Below, one piece after another: positions 1 to 12,615 of a DNA stretch of 64,000 nt. The DNA comes from Allomyces arbusculus. Its lineage: Eukaryota > Blastocladiomycota > Blastocladiomycetes > Blastocladiales > Blastocladiaceae. Under the pieces are notes generated by a model. The model worked only from the letters and a program-made list of their open reading frames with translations, had not been told where the DNA came from and did no database searches. Position 1 is the first letter of the stretch. Each line of letters opens with the position of its first letter. The position numbers were made by a program, and so were the translations under genes. The DNA is taken from assembly GCA_027604705.1 (NCBI GenBank), contig JADHYV010000003.1:868001-932000 (forward strand), written 5' to 3'.

Positions 1-1361
1 TGCCCCCCGCCCCCCCCCCCCCCCTCCCAGAACTTCTGACGCGCCCTCATGATTTGATATTGATCTCGACGCGTCGTTATGGCCTCTTTCACCCTCATAA
101 CTGGTCCGCCGTCCACAACGCTCGTCTCCTGGAGCTGGCCACAGCATGGTGTTGGAGGAACAAGTGCAGGGCGGATCATGATTTGCCAAACAAACAGCAA
201 TATGCCTGGTGCCGCGACGCGTGCTCTAACAAAGATTGTTTTTTTGTTTTTGCAGTTAATAGTGTACTCATGCACTGCGTTTGCGCATACTTTTCTTACA
301 ATTGATCAGTCTAAGGCGATGGTGGTAAGTGGTGCTGCAAATCCTGCTGACTTCAACAACATGACAATGTCGAGCTTGGCGTTGATTTGCAATACCTGTT
401 GAAGCACCATTTCCTCTATCGCCGAGCCGTCAGGTCGCCAGGCCATGGAGCATTGCAGGCAGACAAATGGCGGCGAAGTCGCGGGCATGATTGTGAATCA
501 TGACCAGAACGATGTTTGTCGTTCAGTGAAGGCAAGCGGTATTCCTGGTGCTTCGCCAACAACTGGAGCGACTTGTGTAATGGCAGCGGTGTTCGGCCTA
601 TCATCCGTGCCGCCATGGGTCGGCGCGCCGGCCATCGCTGCTTTGGCAGAGGCAATGAAGCTGATCATTTTTTTGGTTCGACACCGTGTGCTCATGCTGT
701 AAGCAGGGGCAAGTGCATGGCCAATGAACCAGTTGTGATGTATATTGAGAGCGGTTTGCATGCCGTGGGCTACGACTCCCTGTATCCTTCACATATTCCA
801 ACATCTGTCGCATGGCTGGACGCCGATGACAGCTCGAGCCACGAACAGCGCGCCGCAGTGCTTGGAAAGCGAGGATTTTGGCGCGCGGTGTGCGGTGTGG
901 ACACGCCCGCGCCTTCGCCGCGGCCCATGCCCAGTGCAACCTTGCTCCAACTTTGTTCGCGCCGCCTCGGGTCCCTTGGCGATCTCTCCGCTCATCCACC
1001 GCAGCAAACCTCGTGCTCGAACACTACCGTCGTCTGGCTTTCGGCGCCGCTCCACGGCGGACGACGACGACGACGAAAACCGCCACGAGCATCGACCGGA
1101 TTGCATGCGCTGCCATCGTCGACCGCGAGCCAGCGACCTGGAGCGGCAATCGCCCGGCTCTTCCCACCAACTTTGCACCAGTCTTCCATGCTGCACGACA
1201 CGACCGCGCGCCACCAGGATTAGCAGACTACAACCGAGGCGCCGTGCAACGAACAACTACGGCAGTCGCGCCAGGCATCGTCCAATTTTCCTTTTGCCGT
1301 CAGTCCACCGAGTACCGGCCGCGATCACAAGCATCCATCGCTCGATTCTCCACCAACGGTA
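1..1361. other. Left-edge region, no gene assigned
   Basis: The window opens with a C-rich stretch (a run of 15 C at 10-24). No protein family could be recognised upstream of the ATG at 1362. One stretch carries good intron-end signals: a CTAAC branch-like motif at 226-230, then a T-rich tract ending in CAG at 255, all on the plus strand. Short open frames at 79-402 and 445-702 flank it, so a spliced gene of unknown nature is possible. From about 880 to 1361 the sequence is GC-rich leader or promoter with only shadow frames. Confidence 0.4.
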
Positions 1362-3700
1362 ATGGATGCCAGTCTGGCCATTCCGGGCGCATCGCGCTCC
1401 CCGCGATGCCCGTCCACGACCACGATCCCCGTCTCGACCACGACCGCATCCGCGCGCGGCAGCGCAAGCAGCTCTCCTGCACGTCCATTCTTCCATGTCC
1501 CGCCGCCACCATCAGCACCAAGGGTACCGGCGAACGCAAGTACCCCAACCCCACCTTCGCCCGCTTTGCCGCCCTCCCCGACCTGTCTCTTCTCCGCACC
1601 CAGCGGTCCACCTCCATCGGCCGCGAACCGCACCGAGGATGACGACGAGTATGAAATCAAGCCTTGTCCACCGACTCCCACCTCGGCCGCGGCCATTCGT
1701 CGGTCGCTTCTCGGCGGCCCCGCCGGGTTCTCGCCGCCGCCTCCGCCGCCGGTTCCGTCGATACCAGGGTCAAGCGGCGACGCCGCGTGGCGCGGCACTT
1801 TCACGCGGCCCGTGTCGATGAGCGCGATTGGACCGGAAGTGCTGGCCGCCAAGCTCGACATGGGCACGTTGACGCGCGAGTTTGCGTTCCAGACGGAACA
1901 CGCGACCAAGCAGTCGCGCACGCGGCGTGTCGCCAAGTGGGGGGTCGCGGTGTTCCTCGTGCTCGGTGCGGCGGCTGCGGTGCTGTATTGGATTGTGTTC
2001 CGGCCGCGGCTCAATAACCACGACGCGAATGTGCACGTTGCGGCCGAGCCGGCGTGGGATTTACCGGCGGCAGACGACGTCAAGGACCGGCCCGGTTTGA
2101 TCGTTTTGCCCGGACGTGTCGGTGAGCCTGGGTGCGCTGCGTCCCGGCGGGCCGTGACGCCAAGTACGGCGTGGATGGTCGTTGGCACCAACACGACCGA
2201 CCAGACGACGCGCATCGCGGCGGTTATTGACGGCGCCAAGCAGGCGCTTTACGTCTACCGCGATTGCGCGGGCAACAGCACCAAGCTCAACGCTGCGCGC
2301 ATTTCGTCGATCACTGTCTCGCTCACGGCACAAGCGGTGGGAACGCCGCTTGAATCGTATTTCGTTGCCGCGAATGAAATGTCGGTCACCGTGTCGGCAC
2401 CGTCCGTCTACGGGCTCGCGCGCGGGCTCGAGGCGCTTGTCGCATCGCTCGTACCAGAAGGCGCGACGCCCGGCGAGTGTGCGTACTGGATGTGCCCGCC
2501 GAGCGTCGGGAAGTCGCTCAAGGACGCACCGGCCATGCCGATTCGTGGGGTGCGTGTGAGCGTTGCGAGTGCCAACGACTGGGTCGTGCCGTTCTCGCCG
2601 ATCGCGTCGAACGGTTCCAGCGACTCCTCAGCGTGGGGCATTGCACAGTGGGTGGATATTGTCGGGTGGAGCAAGGTGCTTTACGGATCTCATTCTCTTT
2701 CGCGCAAACTCAAGCGGAACCAGGTTAACTGACTCTGAAATCAATGCGGTAGATGAACTCGCTCTTTGTCCGCGTTCCGCCCGCATTCGGCCTCGACGTC
2801 GCAGCACTACAAGCCTCGTCCGCCGCTCGCGCTCTCACCACCGCATTCCACGCCGCGTCGCAGCGCGGCGTCACGCTGATCCCGCACCTCGAATCATGGG
2901 CTGCCGACCTGCGCAACACCAGCTGGACCGTCCCCTGCCCAGCACTCGGCCCGAACGGCGCCGCGCTTGATCTGACGCAGGCGGCTGTCCGTGAAGCGCA
3001 CGCGACGTGGGTGGCGACATGGCGCGCGCAACCATGGTTCGACAACGGTAACCTGTGGGCGGGCGTGCACGTCGGCCAGCTACTGCACCCGGACCACTGG
3101 TCGTGCATTTTGGCGCACGGCGCTGGGGTTCCGCCGTCGTCCTCGCTCACGGCGCGCGGGCAAGTGGCGCAGACGATTCTCGACCATTTGACGGCCGCGT
3201 TCAATGGCCTGTTTGTGTTTTACGACCATCCAAACGCGTCAGTTGCGCTAAACACGGGCGGATTGCTCGGGACGCGGTTCGAGAACTTGACCGCGGTCCC
3301 GGAAATCGGTGTCGACCCGACCACCACCACCAGCTTGCCATCGCTCGGGTCGAACCCAGTCGCGCTCGCGAGGTACACGGGTGCGGCGGCGACGGATGCG
3401 AGTGCGTGGTCTGCATCGGTCGCGGCGACGAGCAACGTGACTGCGTCCGTGGCGGCGATGGCGTCGGCTGGGATGGTCGTTGAGGTGCCTGCGGCCGTGC
3501 TTCCGCGGCCCGCCAATGCAAGCATGGTACCCGTGGCCGAGTGGGTGCAAGGGATCGCCGGTATGGCCTGGCGCGGATGGGTTAGTCGCAGCACGACGGC
3601 CAAGGATGTGGCCGACCAGGCGCGAGCATTTGCAAAATGGGTCGTGCGGCCGCGGACCGTTGCTGGAGCAAGTACGCGCGGTGTCGGTGCGGCGGTATGA
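1362..3700 (+). CDS. Membrane-anchored GH20 (beta-hexosaminidase)-like protein, probable pseudoenzyme
   Basis: Two exons, 1362-2675 and 2753-3700, are joined in phase 0 by a 77-nt intron (GT...TAG) and give about 753 residues. Residues 1-190 are Pro/Ser/Thr-rich, one hydrophobic segment lies near 192-212, and the rest would be outside the cytoplasm, a type II membrane topology. The region around 330-410 resembles the GH20 N-terminal module (a YGLARGLEAL-like stretch, then IRGVRV). Exon 2 reads like the start of the GH20 barrel. The position where hexosaminidases carry the catalytic Asp-Glu in a GGDE motif followed by a Trp reads VHVGQLLHPDHW here, so the acid pair seems absent. A late AGMAWRGWV stretch resembles the usual Trp-containing loop but lacks its Glu. 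I infer a divergent, probably inactive GH20 relative; the family call rests on motif spacing only. Confidence 0.6.
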
Positions 3701-5652
3701 GCGTTAGCTTGTCGTTTTGGCTCTGTACTCAACCAACCACGACCATTACCACTGTTTTTGAACCGTGACCACCCACCCAGATTTTCACAATTCGTCTACT
3801 CTCAATTTTGATGTTTCTCCAAGTTCTCCACCCGTTTTTTCAGTGCCCGTTCCATGGGATGATCCTTTGTCGTGTCGAATGCAGGCTAGATTTGTATGAC
3901 CTTGGACGCGACTCTCATCAAAGGTCCAGTCTGAGATTCGAGCCGGCGTGGAGCAAGACACTTCCAATCTACGTGGCCGTAAAATACCATGCATGGACCT
4001 CGTTGATGGTGGCCTGATTGTACGGGCACGGCCAGCTCGACTTAATTTCACGTCAGCCGATGCCGTGCCCGTCATGGTGGAGCCATATCCACGGCTAATA
4101 CGCGGCCAAGCTGCTTGCTGCTCGGTTCCCTTTCGCAATATTTACTCGTCGTGGCGGGCCTGCTCGTCGTCGCTATCGTCGCATCCAGCGGCATGCGACA
4201 GCCCATGGCATTCCACCACACTGGCGCGCGTTCCTCCACCAACCAGCTCCACCTCCACCACCCTCCCACCACCCCCGCTCCTCTACCCTCGACACGCCCA
4301 AACTCCAGTCAATCCTTGACTCAATGCCAACCAAAATGACGGCGCAAAAATGAGACCAATGGCACGCGAACATCATCTTTTATCACAACGTCGCGCCACG
4401 TGCAGCAGAAACCCGTGCGCCTCGCACAGACCCGACGCCACTGCGGGGCGCGCATCGCCCGCTCGCTTGCGCGCGAGAGCCAATCAAATGGTGGCGCCTT
4501 TCTGGTCGTTTTGGGCGCGCTTTTTCTTGCCTCTTGTTTCGCATTTTGCATTTTTTTCGCAAGCGAAAAAGGCACGAACACTGGTTGCCTTGGCGTTCGG
4601 CCAGAAAGAACACAGAGAAAACCTCGGTTAGTGCCCGAGCGCATTGTCCGTGTGACCCGCAAAAGCGCTCCCATTTTTTGGCCTCAATTTCGGCCGACCG
4701 GGCTGGGCTGCTGGGCGCGCGGCGGCGCTTGGTCGGTTCGGTTTGTTGCACGCGTGTGTGTGCACGACCATCGAGACGGGGGGTGTGTGGGTTTGTGGGC
4801 GTGGCCACAACGTTTGCGCCCCGCCCGTCGCCCGCGGCCGCCCTTCAAAGCGACCCGTCGCCCACCGGGCCTCCTTCCTCTCTCTCGTTTTCTCTAAATC
4901 GACGACGACGACTCGTGCAGCTGCATCGTTGCCGCCCCCCTCTCCACGTACGAATCGGCCCGCTTGCGCCCCGGATGCCGCTCGCCGCCGCCGCCGCCGC
5001 CGCCCGCTGTCATCCCGCCCCGACCGCCCACGGGAAAGTCGAGCGATTGCTGCCGTGGCCACAGTCGACCACGACCACCCATGGCCATCGCAAGGGACCG
5101 TGGCCATTCGTGGCCCGAGGCCTCGTGTGGGCCGGCGCCTGGTGGGTGTTGTGACGAGGCCTGGTCCCTTCGCCGCTGGCCACTTGCCGCTCGAGTGGCC
5201 CTGGTCGCTGGCTGCCGTCGAGATTCGCTCGGCGGACCGCGCAGCTCTTCCACCCTTCGCTGGCCTCTCGTCGAGCGTGTTCATTGCTTGTGTTCGACGG
5301 CTCGCTCGTGCGCACGCAGTGTCTCCGGCGGGATTTGGGCGTCTTTCGTGTCGTGTGGCGTGGCGACGTCGTGTGGGCGCGCGCTTCGCTTCGCCTTGGC
5401 GCCATCATGCCGCCTCGAAATGAACATGCCACTCACCTCTCACCTACCCACCCCTTGCCCACCCTTGCGCTCTTCCAGATAGACCGCCCCGCTGCAGCTG
5501 CTCTTGAGCGCACTCTCTCTCTCTCCCACACGACACTCCGCTGCTCGCTCGGCCCCCTTGCTCTTCGCGTGCATAGACCATAGACGGAGTGCTGCCCTGC
5601 TGCTCTCCATTCCCGCAACCCAACCCACCACTACCCACCCCACTACTTCACC
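3701..5652. other. Intergenic region, no gene seen
   Basis: About 1.95 kb between the GH20-like gene and the next plus-strand gene. It contains only shadow frames of low-complexity composition, rich in CG, CCG/CGG and CT tracts. The CT-rich stretch at about 5400-5650 just before the CACCATG start looks like a leader or promoter. I saw no tRNA or other recognisable element. Confidence 0.4.
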
Positions 5653-7219
5653 ATGGTCAACAAGTCGGTGCTCGCCCTGACCGTTCTCTCGGTCGTCTCG
5701 GTCCTTGCCGGGTCGACGACCGCGCATGAGGCCTACATCCGTACGTCATTTTCAAATATTTCTTTTCTTCGATGAGCAGATGGTCGGGATGGTGGATGCC
5801 AGGGCCAGCACGCCGACGAAACGCGCAGCACCCCTCTCTGAGGTCGTTGTGCTGCGCGCCAACGTCACGCCCGTGTGGCTTAGCAACGCCCTCTCTAATG
5901 ACTTTATGTCACGCCCGCTAAAACTCGTACCGAATCCGACGCTCACCGCCATCCTTGTCGCCCTCCATTTAGCCCCGAACACGACGACCAAGGCCGTGAC
6001 CCCGACCCCGACCGTGATTGCCTCGGCGTCGACCCCCGTCGCGACCAGCAAGGCCACGACCACGGCCTCGCCGTCGGTCACGGAAATCCCGGCCTCGACT
6101 AAGCCCACGGCCACGGCCACGGCCTCGACGACGCCCGCTGCCACCGTCCCGGCGACCGGCACCGTCCCGTGCGTGACGATTGCGACCTCGGTCGTGACCA
6201 AGACGACCGTGCCCGCGGCCGAGATTCCCACGGCCACGATCCCGGCGGGCGAGGACGACTGCACCGAGTACGAGCTGATTGTCGTCGAGGAGACCGTCTG
6301 CGACGTTCCCGAGTCGCCCGCGCACAACACGCCCGACGAGGAGTGCGAGGACGAGGAGGAAGAGGAGGAGTGCGACGACGAGGAGCCCACGAAGGACGAG
6401 CCCGAGGACTGCGAGGAGGAAGAGGAGGAGGAGGAGTGCGACGAGACGCCCGTGACTACGGTGCCCGTCGTGCCGGTCGTGCCCACGTCGACGGTGCCCG
6501 TCGTGCCCGTCGTGCCTACGTCGACGGTGCCTGTCGTGCCCGTCGTGCCCACGTCGACGGTGCCCCAGCAGACGGTGCCCGTCCAGACGGTGCCGGTCGT
6601 GCCCACGTCCACCGTGACGGTGCCTGAGACGCCGCAGCAGACCATTCCCGTTGTGCCCGAGACCCCGAAGCAGACTGTGCCCGTCACGCCGACCACGTCG
6701 ACCGTGGTTGTGCCCGAAATTCCCGCTTCCACGGTGCCCGTCACGCCGACGACGACGGTGCCCGCGGCCGAGATCCCGACGGCGACCAAGCCGGTCGAGG
6801 ACTGCGAGGAGTACGAGGAGGAGATTGAGTGCGAGGACGAGGAGCCGGCCAAGGGCGACGAGGAGTGCGAGGAGGAGGAGGACGACGAGGAGTGCGACGA
6901 CGAGGAGCCCGCTGAGGACGATTGCGAGGAGGAGGAGGACGATGAGGAGTGCGAGGACGAGGAGCCGGCCGAGGACTGCGAGGACGAGGAGCCCGCCAAG
7001 ACTACGGTGCCGGTCGACACCAAGCCCGCGACGGCCACGACCACGACCACGAGTGCGGCCGCCACAACCACCGCCAAGGCCACGACCACGTCGTCGACGG
7101 CCGTGGTTGCGTCGACGGTCTCGTCGTCGGCGTCGGTGACGATCACGCCCACGTCGGCCGCGACGCCGGCTGCCGGCAAGAACATGGCCGACTACTCGAC
7201 GGGTGAGTCGTTCTACTAA
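5653..7219 (+). CDS. Secreted repeat protein with alternating Thr/Pro and acidic-Cys blocks
   Basis: Exon 1 (5653-5740) begins at a CACCATG context and encodes a clear signal peptide (MVNKSVLALTVLSVVSVLAG). A GTACGT donor follows. Joining to the TTTAG acceptor at 5971-5972 keeps the frame, with exon 2 at 5973-7219, and gives 444 residues. The mature protein has Thr/Ser/Pro/Ala-rich, probably heavily O-glycosylated stretches and near-perfect VPVVPVVPTST repeats near residues 190-220. Between these lie strongly acidic blocks in which Glu/Asp runs are punctuated by Cys (EECDDEEP-type), two upstream and several downstream. The C-terminus is Ser/Thr-rich without an obvious GPI signal. No known domain. 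A cell-surface or matrix role is inferred from composition. The uninterrupted frame from 5705 also spans the proposed intron, so the splice is the least certain part. Confidence 0.65.
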
Positions 7220-8892
7220 GCTGCCTCTCTTTATCAACGCGCGCCCGGCCTGTCCGCCCCCTCCGCGTGCACACACCTCAAGTTTGATGTGCGTCGGCTC
7301 GGTCGGGCCCGCTCATGAGTGATTTTGGACGTCGGGGGGTGCGCGGTCTGGACGTCTTCCCCTTTTGCATTCGCGTTTAGACTCGGGGTCGGCCTAGTCG
7401 TGCTCTCTCTCCCCGCGCGTTCTGTTCTCTCTCGTGGGCGAGCGGCCCTGGCGGTCCGGTCTCGGCCTGGCCGCGTCGTTATTGCATTCTCGGTTTTCTG
7501 TTCTCAGTTTTGGTCCTTGTGTATTTTGGTCGAGTCGAGCGCGGCGGGCCCAGTCGCCTGTGCGCGTGCTCGCTGTCTGTTCCTGGCAAATGTATTTCAT
7601 GGCGTTGCTGCTTCATTTTTCTGCTGACCATTTGCTGAGAGCGGAGTCGCTGAGCGGTGTCGTTGTGTGGTCCGCTTCCGAGAGACTCGGATCAAATTTC
7701 ATCTTTTTTTCCATGACTTTCTTGTGTTTGGTGCGCCGTCAGTTTGCTGCTGACACGCGCGCGTGTTGTTGTTGGCTGGCAGCGAACGTCGTCGCCGTCC
7801 ATGGTCGTCCGCCCTGTCCGAACTCGCCCACTGCGCGCGAGGATTCAGGGGCGCACACGCTCGTCGCGCCGTCGTCCGTCCCTTGTTCCCTGGCCAGACC
7901 GCGAATCAGGCGGGGGCCGCGGTGACGATGGAGCGGCAAGGGTTGCGTTGGGCGTTGCTAAAGTTTCGGGCGGTTGGCGGAGCAAAGACGACCGAGCCGG
8001 GGCCAGCAGAAAAGGTTGGCCACGGACAGCGGTCCGTCGCGTCAGTCCGCCCGTCTGCTCTCGTCTCTCGTCCCTTTTCTTTTCTCCATCCAGCGGCGCG
8101 GACGGCAGCCAGGCCGACCACGCCCGCACACGCCATCCGCCGTCATTGTTGCCAGCAGCACGGCACCGGCCAGCCATCGACGAACCGACGAGCCCGAGCA
8201 TCTGCCGACCGCGACCGCGTCTCCACCGCGCCGCCAAGCCGAGCCAAGCAGCAGCAAGCCTGATCTTCCCTTCAAGGGGCCCGCAAGGACTCGAGCACCG
8301 GTCCCCTCTCTCTGCCGATCCGGTCCCAACAGCTGCTTCCACGCTTCATTCCACGACCTCGCTGCCGCGATTGCTGTCGGCCCAGCCTGACAGCAGCCGC
8401 GCAACCCCGTCCGCACGCACGCATCGCTGACCGAGCCGTGCCGACCGCCGACTCCGTTGTCGCCGCTCGCCCGCCTGATCCTCGCGCGCACGACTGCTGC
8501 GATTGCGCTCGCTGCCGTGCCCCGCACCGCACCGCACCGCCTGATCCGCTCGCCCGGCTCGCGGGACGTGCGCAAACCGCACGGCCTGATCCTGATCCGC
8601 TCGGCCGGCCATCTTCACGCGGACCCGCTGCCGGCCAAGAACAACAACAACAGCAGCAGCAGCAGCACCGGCTCCCGGCCGCCGAATTTGCTCTCGACCC
8701 GACAACCGAGCGAGCACGTCGCGTCGCGTCGCGTCCGCGCCCCCGTCGCCCCCCGTCGACCCGTTTGTCGCCACGTCAGCCTTGCCACAACTTCATTGTC
8801 GCAGTCCGGCCAACGACCATCCTCTCTCCACGCACCCCACCACCACCAAATACCCCTGCACCCCCAACGCGCGCCCATCCATCCATCGCACC
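7220..8892. other. Intergenic region, no gene seen
   Basis: About 1.7 kb between the repeat protein and kinesin. It holds T-rich 3' flank (7330-7750) and a GC-rich leader with a CAG/AAC trinucleotide tract near 8640-8670. Overlapping frames on both strands here are low-complexity Arg/Pro/Ala shadows with no recognisable domain. Confidence 0.4.
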
Positions 8893-11844
8893 ATGATGGC
8901 GCACTCGCCCACGGCCACCTGGACGACTGCCGACTCGTCGGCGCCGACGGCCATCTTCACGTTCCCGTCGCACGGGTTCCACCTGTCGCCCAACACCACG
9001 CCCAGCCCATCGCGCACGACCTCGCCCGTGTTTCTCGCGCCGGCGCCGCCCGCGCGCCCGCGCAGCAGCATGTCGAGCATGTCGACGACCGGCAGTATCT
9101 CGAGTCCGGGCGAGAACATCAAGGTCGTCGTGCGGTTCCGCCCACAGAACGCGCGCGAGCGCGCCGAGGGCGGCGTGCCGATCGTGCACGTCGACAGTGC
9201 CGGGAAACGCGTCGAAGTGCAGGTACGAAACGAGCAGGCCCCAGGAGGGGGGGAGGGGGGGTTCGCGTTTTGCGGTTGGGGGCGCGCCCGGCGCGGCGCT
9301 CACCGGTGACGTGGTGCAACTGACCCATGAGGTTTGAATTTTTGGTTCGGAGCAGTCGCAGGCAGCGCGCGGCAAACCGGTCGAGTTTTCGTTTGACCGC
9401 GTGTTTACCGAGAACGAGACGCAGGCGACGCTCTACGAGTACGCGGTCAAGGACACGGTCAACGGTGCGTTTGCGACGCGACAATTCGATGCTGGGACGG
9501 CCTCGGCGGCGACGTGGCGATGTGGCGACGTGGCGACGGGCAGAATTTTTGATGACTGACGCCGCCGCCCGCGGACGCGCTTTGTGTTCGATTAGATGTC
9601 CTCAACGGGTACAACGGCACCGTGTTCGCGTACGGCCAGACCGGTTCGGGCAAGACGTACACGATGATGGTGCGTTCTTGTTCGATCGCGCTCCGTTTGC
9701 GCGTGTGCGCGCGCCGATGCGAACGAACCATGGTCTGATCGCAGCGTGCCAACACGTCATTAGGGTCTGAGCCTCAACGACGACGTGCACAAGGGCATGA
9801 TCCCGCGCATTGCCGAGCACCTGTTCCAGTGCATTCAGCAGGCGCCCGACTCGGTGCAGCACACGGTGCAAGTCTCGGTCATGGAACTCTACAATGAAAA
9901 GATTCGCGACCTGCTGAACCGTACGCGTTGGCACTCGCACCTCCGCCTTTGCCGCCCGTGCCCTGCTGACAATGTCACCCTTGGAACTGCCTAGCCGAAT
10001 CCGGCCACCTGCGGCTGCGCGGCGGCGGCGACGGGTCCCCCGTGCACGTCGAGAACCTGCTCGAAGTCGACGTGTCCTCGGCCGCCGAGATCCTCGAAGT
10101 CCTGCACCGCGGCTCCTCGCGGCGCGCCGTCGCCAGCACGCTCATGAACGCCGTCTCGTCGCGGTCGCACAGTATCGTGATTCTGAAAGTGCACCAGCAG
10201 GACCTGGCCACGGGCACGACCTTGACCGGGCAACTCTCGCTCGTCGACTTGGCCGGGTCCGAAAAGGTCGGCAAGACGGGTGCGACGGGCCAGACGTTTG
10301 AGGAGGGCAAGCAAATCAACTTGTCGCTCACGACGCTCGGTAACGTGATCAACGCCCTGACCGACGGCCGCCGCAAGCATATCCCGTACCGCGACTCAAA
10401 ACTGACGCGGATCTTGCAAGAGTCGCTCGGCGGCAATTCGCGCACGACATTGATCATCAACGCGTCGCCGTCCTCGTTCAACGAGGCCGAGACGCTCTCG
10501 ACGCTGCGGTTCGCAACCCGCGCGAAATCGATCCAGAACAAGGCCACGGTTAATGCCGAGTTGTCGGCGGCCGAACTCAAGCGGCTGCTCGAACAGTCGG
10601 AGGCGCAGAACGTCACGTTCAAGGAATACATTGCCGCGCTCGAGCGCGAAGTCCTGCAGGCGCGGCGCCGCGGGTCGAACGCGTCGTCGTTGCTCACCGA
10701 CGACAGTATCGAAGAACTCAAGCTGCGCGAACGCCACCTGAACGAACAGCTCGAGGGCAAGCATCGCGAATTGGCCGTCGCCCGCATGCGCGTCGCCGAA
10801 CTCGAAAACTCGGTTGCCGAATTGGCCGATCTGGTCGCCGACCTCGAGCGCCAACTTGCGGCGGAACGCGCGCGGAAAGACGAAGTGGCTGCCGAAATCA
10901 CGCTCGCTGAGTACGACGCGGCGCGTGCCGAGATCACGCGGCTCCGCGAGGAACTCGCCGCGGTCGAGGCGCTCGACCGCAGCCACCTCGAGGCGGGACG
11001 GTTCGTGACGCAGACGCTCGCCGAGGAAATCAAGGCGTTGCAGGACCGCGACGCCGATCGCGACCGGCAGTCGGCGATTGACCAGGCGGAGCTGGCCGCC
11101 GTGCAGGACATGCTCGACCGCGAGCGCGAGTCGCACCGCGCCGAAGTGCAGGCACTCGAGGCCGCGCGCCGCGACCTCGAGGCAAGAAACGCCGACTTGC
11201 GCGAGACCATGGACGCGCACCAGCAGGCGGCGCAGTTTGTCGCCGATGAACTGGCGGCCACGAAGGCCAAAGTGCGCGCGACCGACCGCGCGCGCCGGCA
11301 CCATGCGGCGGAACAGGCAAGGCTCGAGGCCGAGCAGACGCGGTTGCAGGCCGAGTTGGCTGCGAGCCAGGACCGCGTGCGTGAGCTCGAGGCGCGGGCC
11401 GCCGAGCTGGAGCGCGCCATGGTCGACGAGACCAAGCGCGCGCACCAGGAAGAGCGGCACTTGACGTCGGCGCTCTACGGCGAACTGGTCTCGGTCAAGC
11501 GCCGGCTCGTCGACTTGGTCGACCGCAACAAGGTGCTCACGGCCATGGTGCACGACTTTATTTTCCACGTCGAGTCGTCGGGCGGGAACGCCGTCCAGAT
11601 TCTCGAGGCCACCGGGTCGCTCATGTCCCAGCTCGTAGCGTGGGGGCGCATGGAGTGGTTTGGTGGGAACAATGCCGTCGCGCCGACAACACCCGCGGCG
11701 ACGGCGGCGGCCGCGGCGGTGGCGGCAGCAGCGGTCACGGGCCGGCGCGCGTCGATTGCGTCGAACCACTCGCGCACGTCAAGGACGAGCGTTGCAGCGA
11801 TTGCGCTGACGCCGCCCGGATCAAGGACGTCGGTGCATGCTTAG
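8893..11844 (+). CDS. Kinesin-1 type heavy chain (microtubule motor)
   Basis: Five exons, 8893-9222, 9356-9464, 9596-9669, 9764-9920 and 9995-11844, join without a stop to give 839 residues. The motor domain begins near residue 75 (IKVVVRFRP) after a Ser/Thr-rich extension. It carries the P-loop GQTGSGKT, switch I (SRSHS), switch II (VDLAGSEK) and the typical helix [16 protein letters not shown]. The neck-proximal stretch [17 protein letters not shown] closely matches fungal conventional kinesin rather than other kinesin classes. From about residue 400 to 750 the protein is a long heptad-rich coiled coil for dimerisation, followed by an Ala/Ser-rich tail. Kinesin-1 moves vesicles and other cargo towards microtubule plus ends. 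The small upstream exons match the motor domain exactly, so the splice model is well supported. I did not see the conserved IAK auto-inhibitory motif in the tail. Confidence 0.92.
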
Positions 11845-12615
11845 AGCTCCGCCGTTCCTCCACTCCCATCTATCCCTGCCTCCCTTGTCGAGCGGCCGTG
11901 TCATATTTTTGTCTACCCCCGCTCCGCGCTCTTCTCTGTGTATATCTCCTCTTCATTCCGGCATCACCACGTCAGGTCGCGCCGCCGCATTCTCTTCAGC
12001 ATCTGATCACCATCGCACCCGGGTATCCCCACTTGCTTTGCTTTGCTTTGCTTGCTCTCATTTGCGCATCTGATTGCCCCAAACCCCACCTATCCCTCGC
12101 TTATCCCGCTGTTTTTCTCCTTGGGTGTGTTCTTCCGTCTGTCTGTAAAATAATGCATTGCATGACCATTACACCATCTGCCATCTTGGCGCCAGCTGGA
12201 ACGCGTCTGTACTCTCCAGCGGACTGGATCTCGCCATGCCCGCCCATAACAGCGCTGCCACACCTGTTCCCACCCTTCTCCACCCGTTCAAGACATCAAG
12301 TCGCATCGCCGTTGCCGTTCCAGTTGTAAACTGCGCCAGCTGAGGAACCTCAATCATGACACGAGCCGTCATTGACAGCGCAGGCTAAATGACCTTCTCC
12401 CACCATTTAACGGCTCGAAAGAGATGCGAAATGCGATCGCGTTTATTGCAAAACGAATGTCGCAAAAGACAAAGACGGATGGTTACTGCACACGAAGGAA
12501 GGGGACGGCCCTGGCCAAAACGGACCAACAGCAAAAGCAGAAAACAACAACAATGCAAAAAAAAAAAAAAAAAAAAAAGCAAGCCGCGCCGCGCGCGAAC
12601 CGACTCAAAAGCTCA
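11845..12615. other. Convergent intergenic region with an A22 run
   Basis: The region lies between the 3' ends of kinesin (plus) and CLC transporter A (minus) and probably holds both 3' UTRs. It includes T/C-rich sequence at 11880-12130 and an uninterrupted run of 22 A at 12557-12578, about 40 nt beyond the stop of the minus-strand gene. No gene seen. Confidence 0.5.
12557..12578. repeat. Poly(A) homopolymer, 22 nt
   Basis: An uninterrupted A run just downstream of the CLC-A stop codon. It could be a genomic homopolymer or the tail of an old retroposed sequence; I saw no target-site duplication to support the latter. Confidence 0.8.

Noticed and set aside
5705-7219. The whole uninterrupted frame taken as the gene, starting at an internal Met.
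   Set aside because: A clear signal-peptide exon lies just upstream in another frame, and a GTACGT/TTTAG intron joins it in phase, so the region 5741-5972 is better read as intron.
5752-7276. Long minus-strand frames over the acidic repeat gene.
   Set aside because: They are mirror images of GC-rich codon bias and repeats (Ser/Val and Gly/Arg runs) with no start or domain.
7844-8890. Overlapping frames on both strands before kinesin that could be read as genes.
   Set aside because: Low-complexity Arg/Pro/Ala content in all frames at once, as expected from GC-rich leader DNA.
9975-11769. Long minus-strand frames under the kinesin gene.
   Set aside because: The plus-strand kinesin is unmistakable; the antisense frames are Arg/Ser/Leu-rich shadows.
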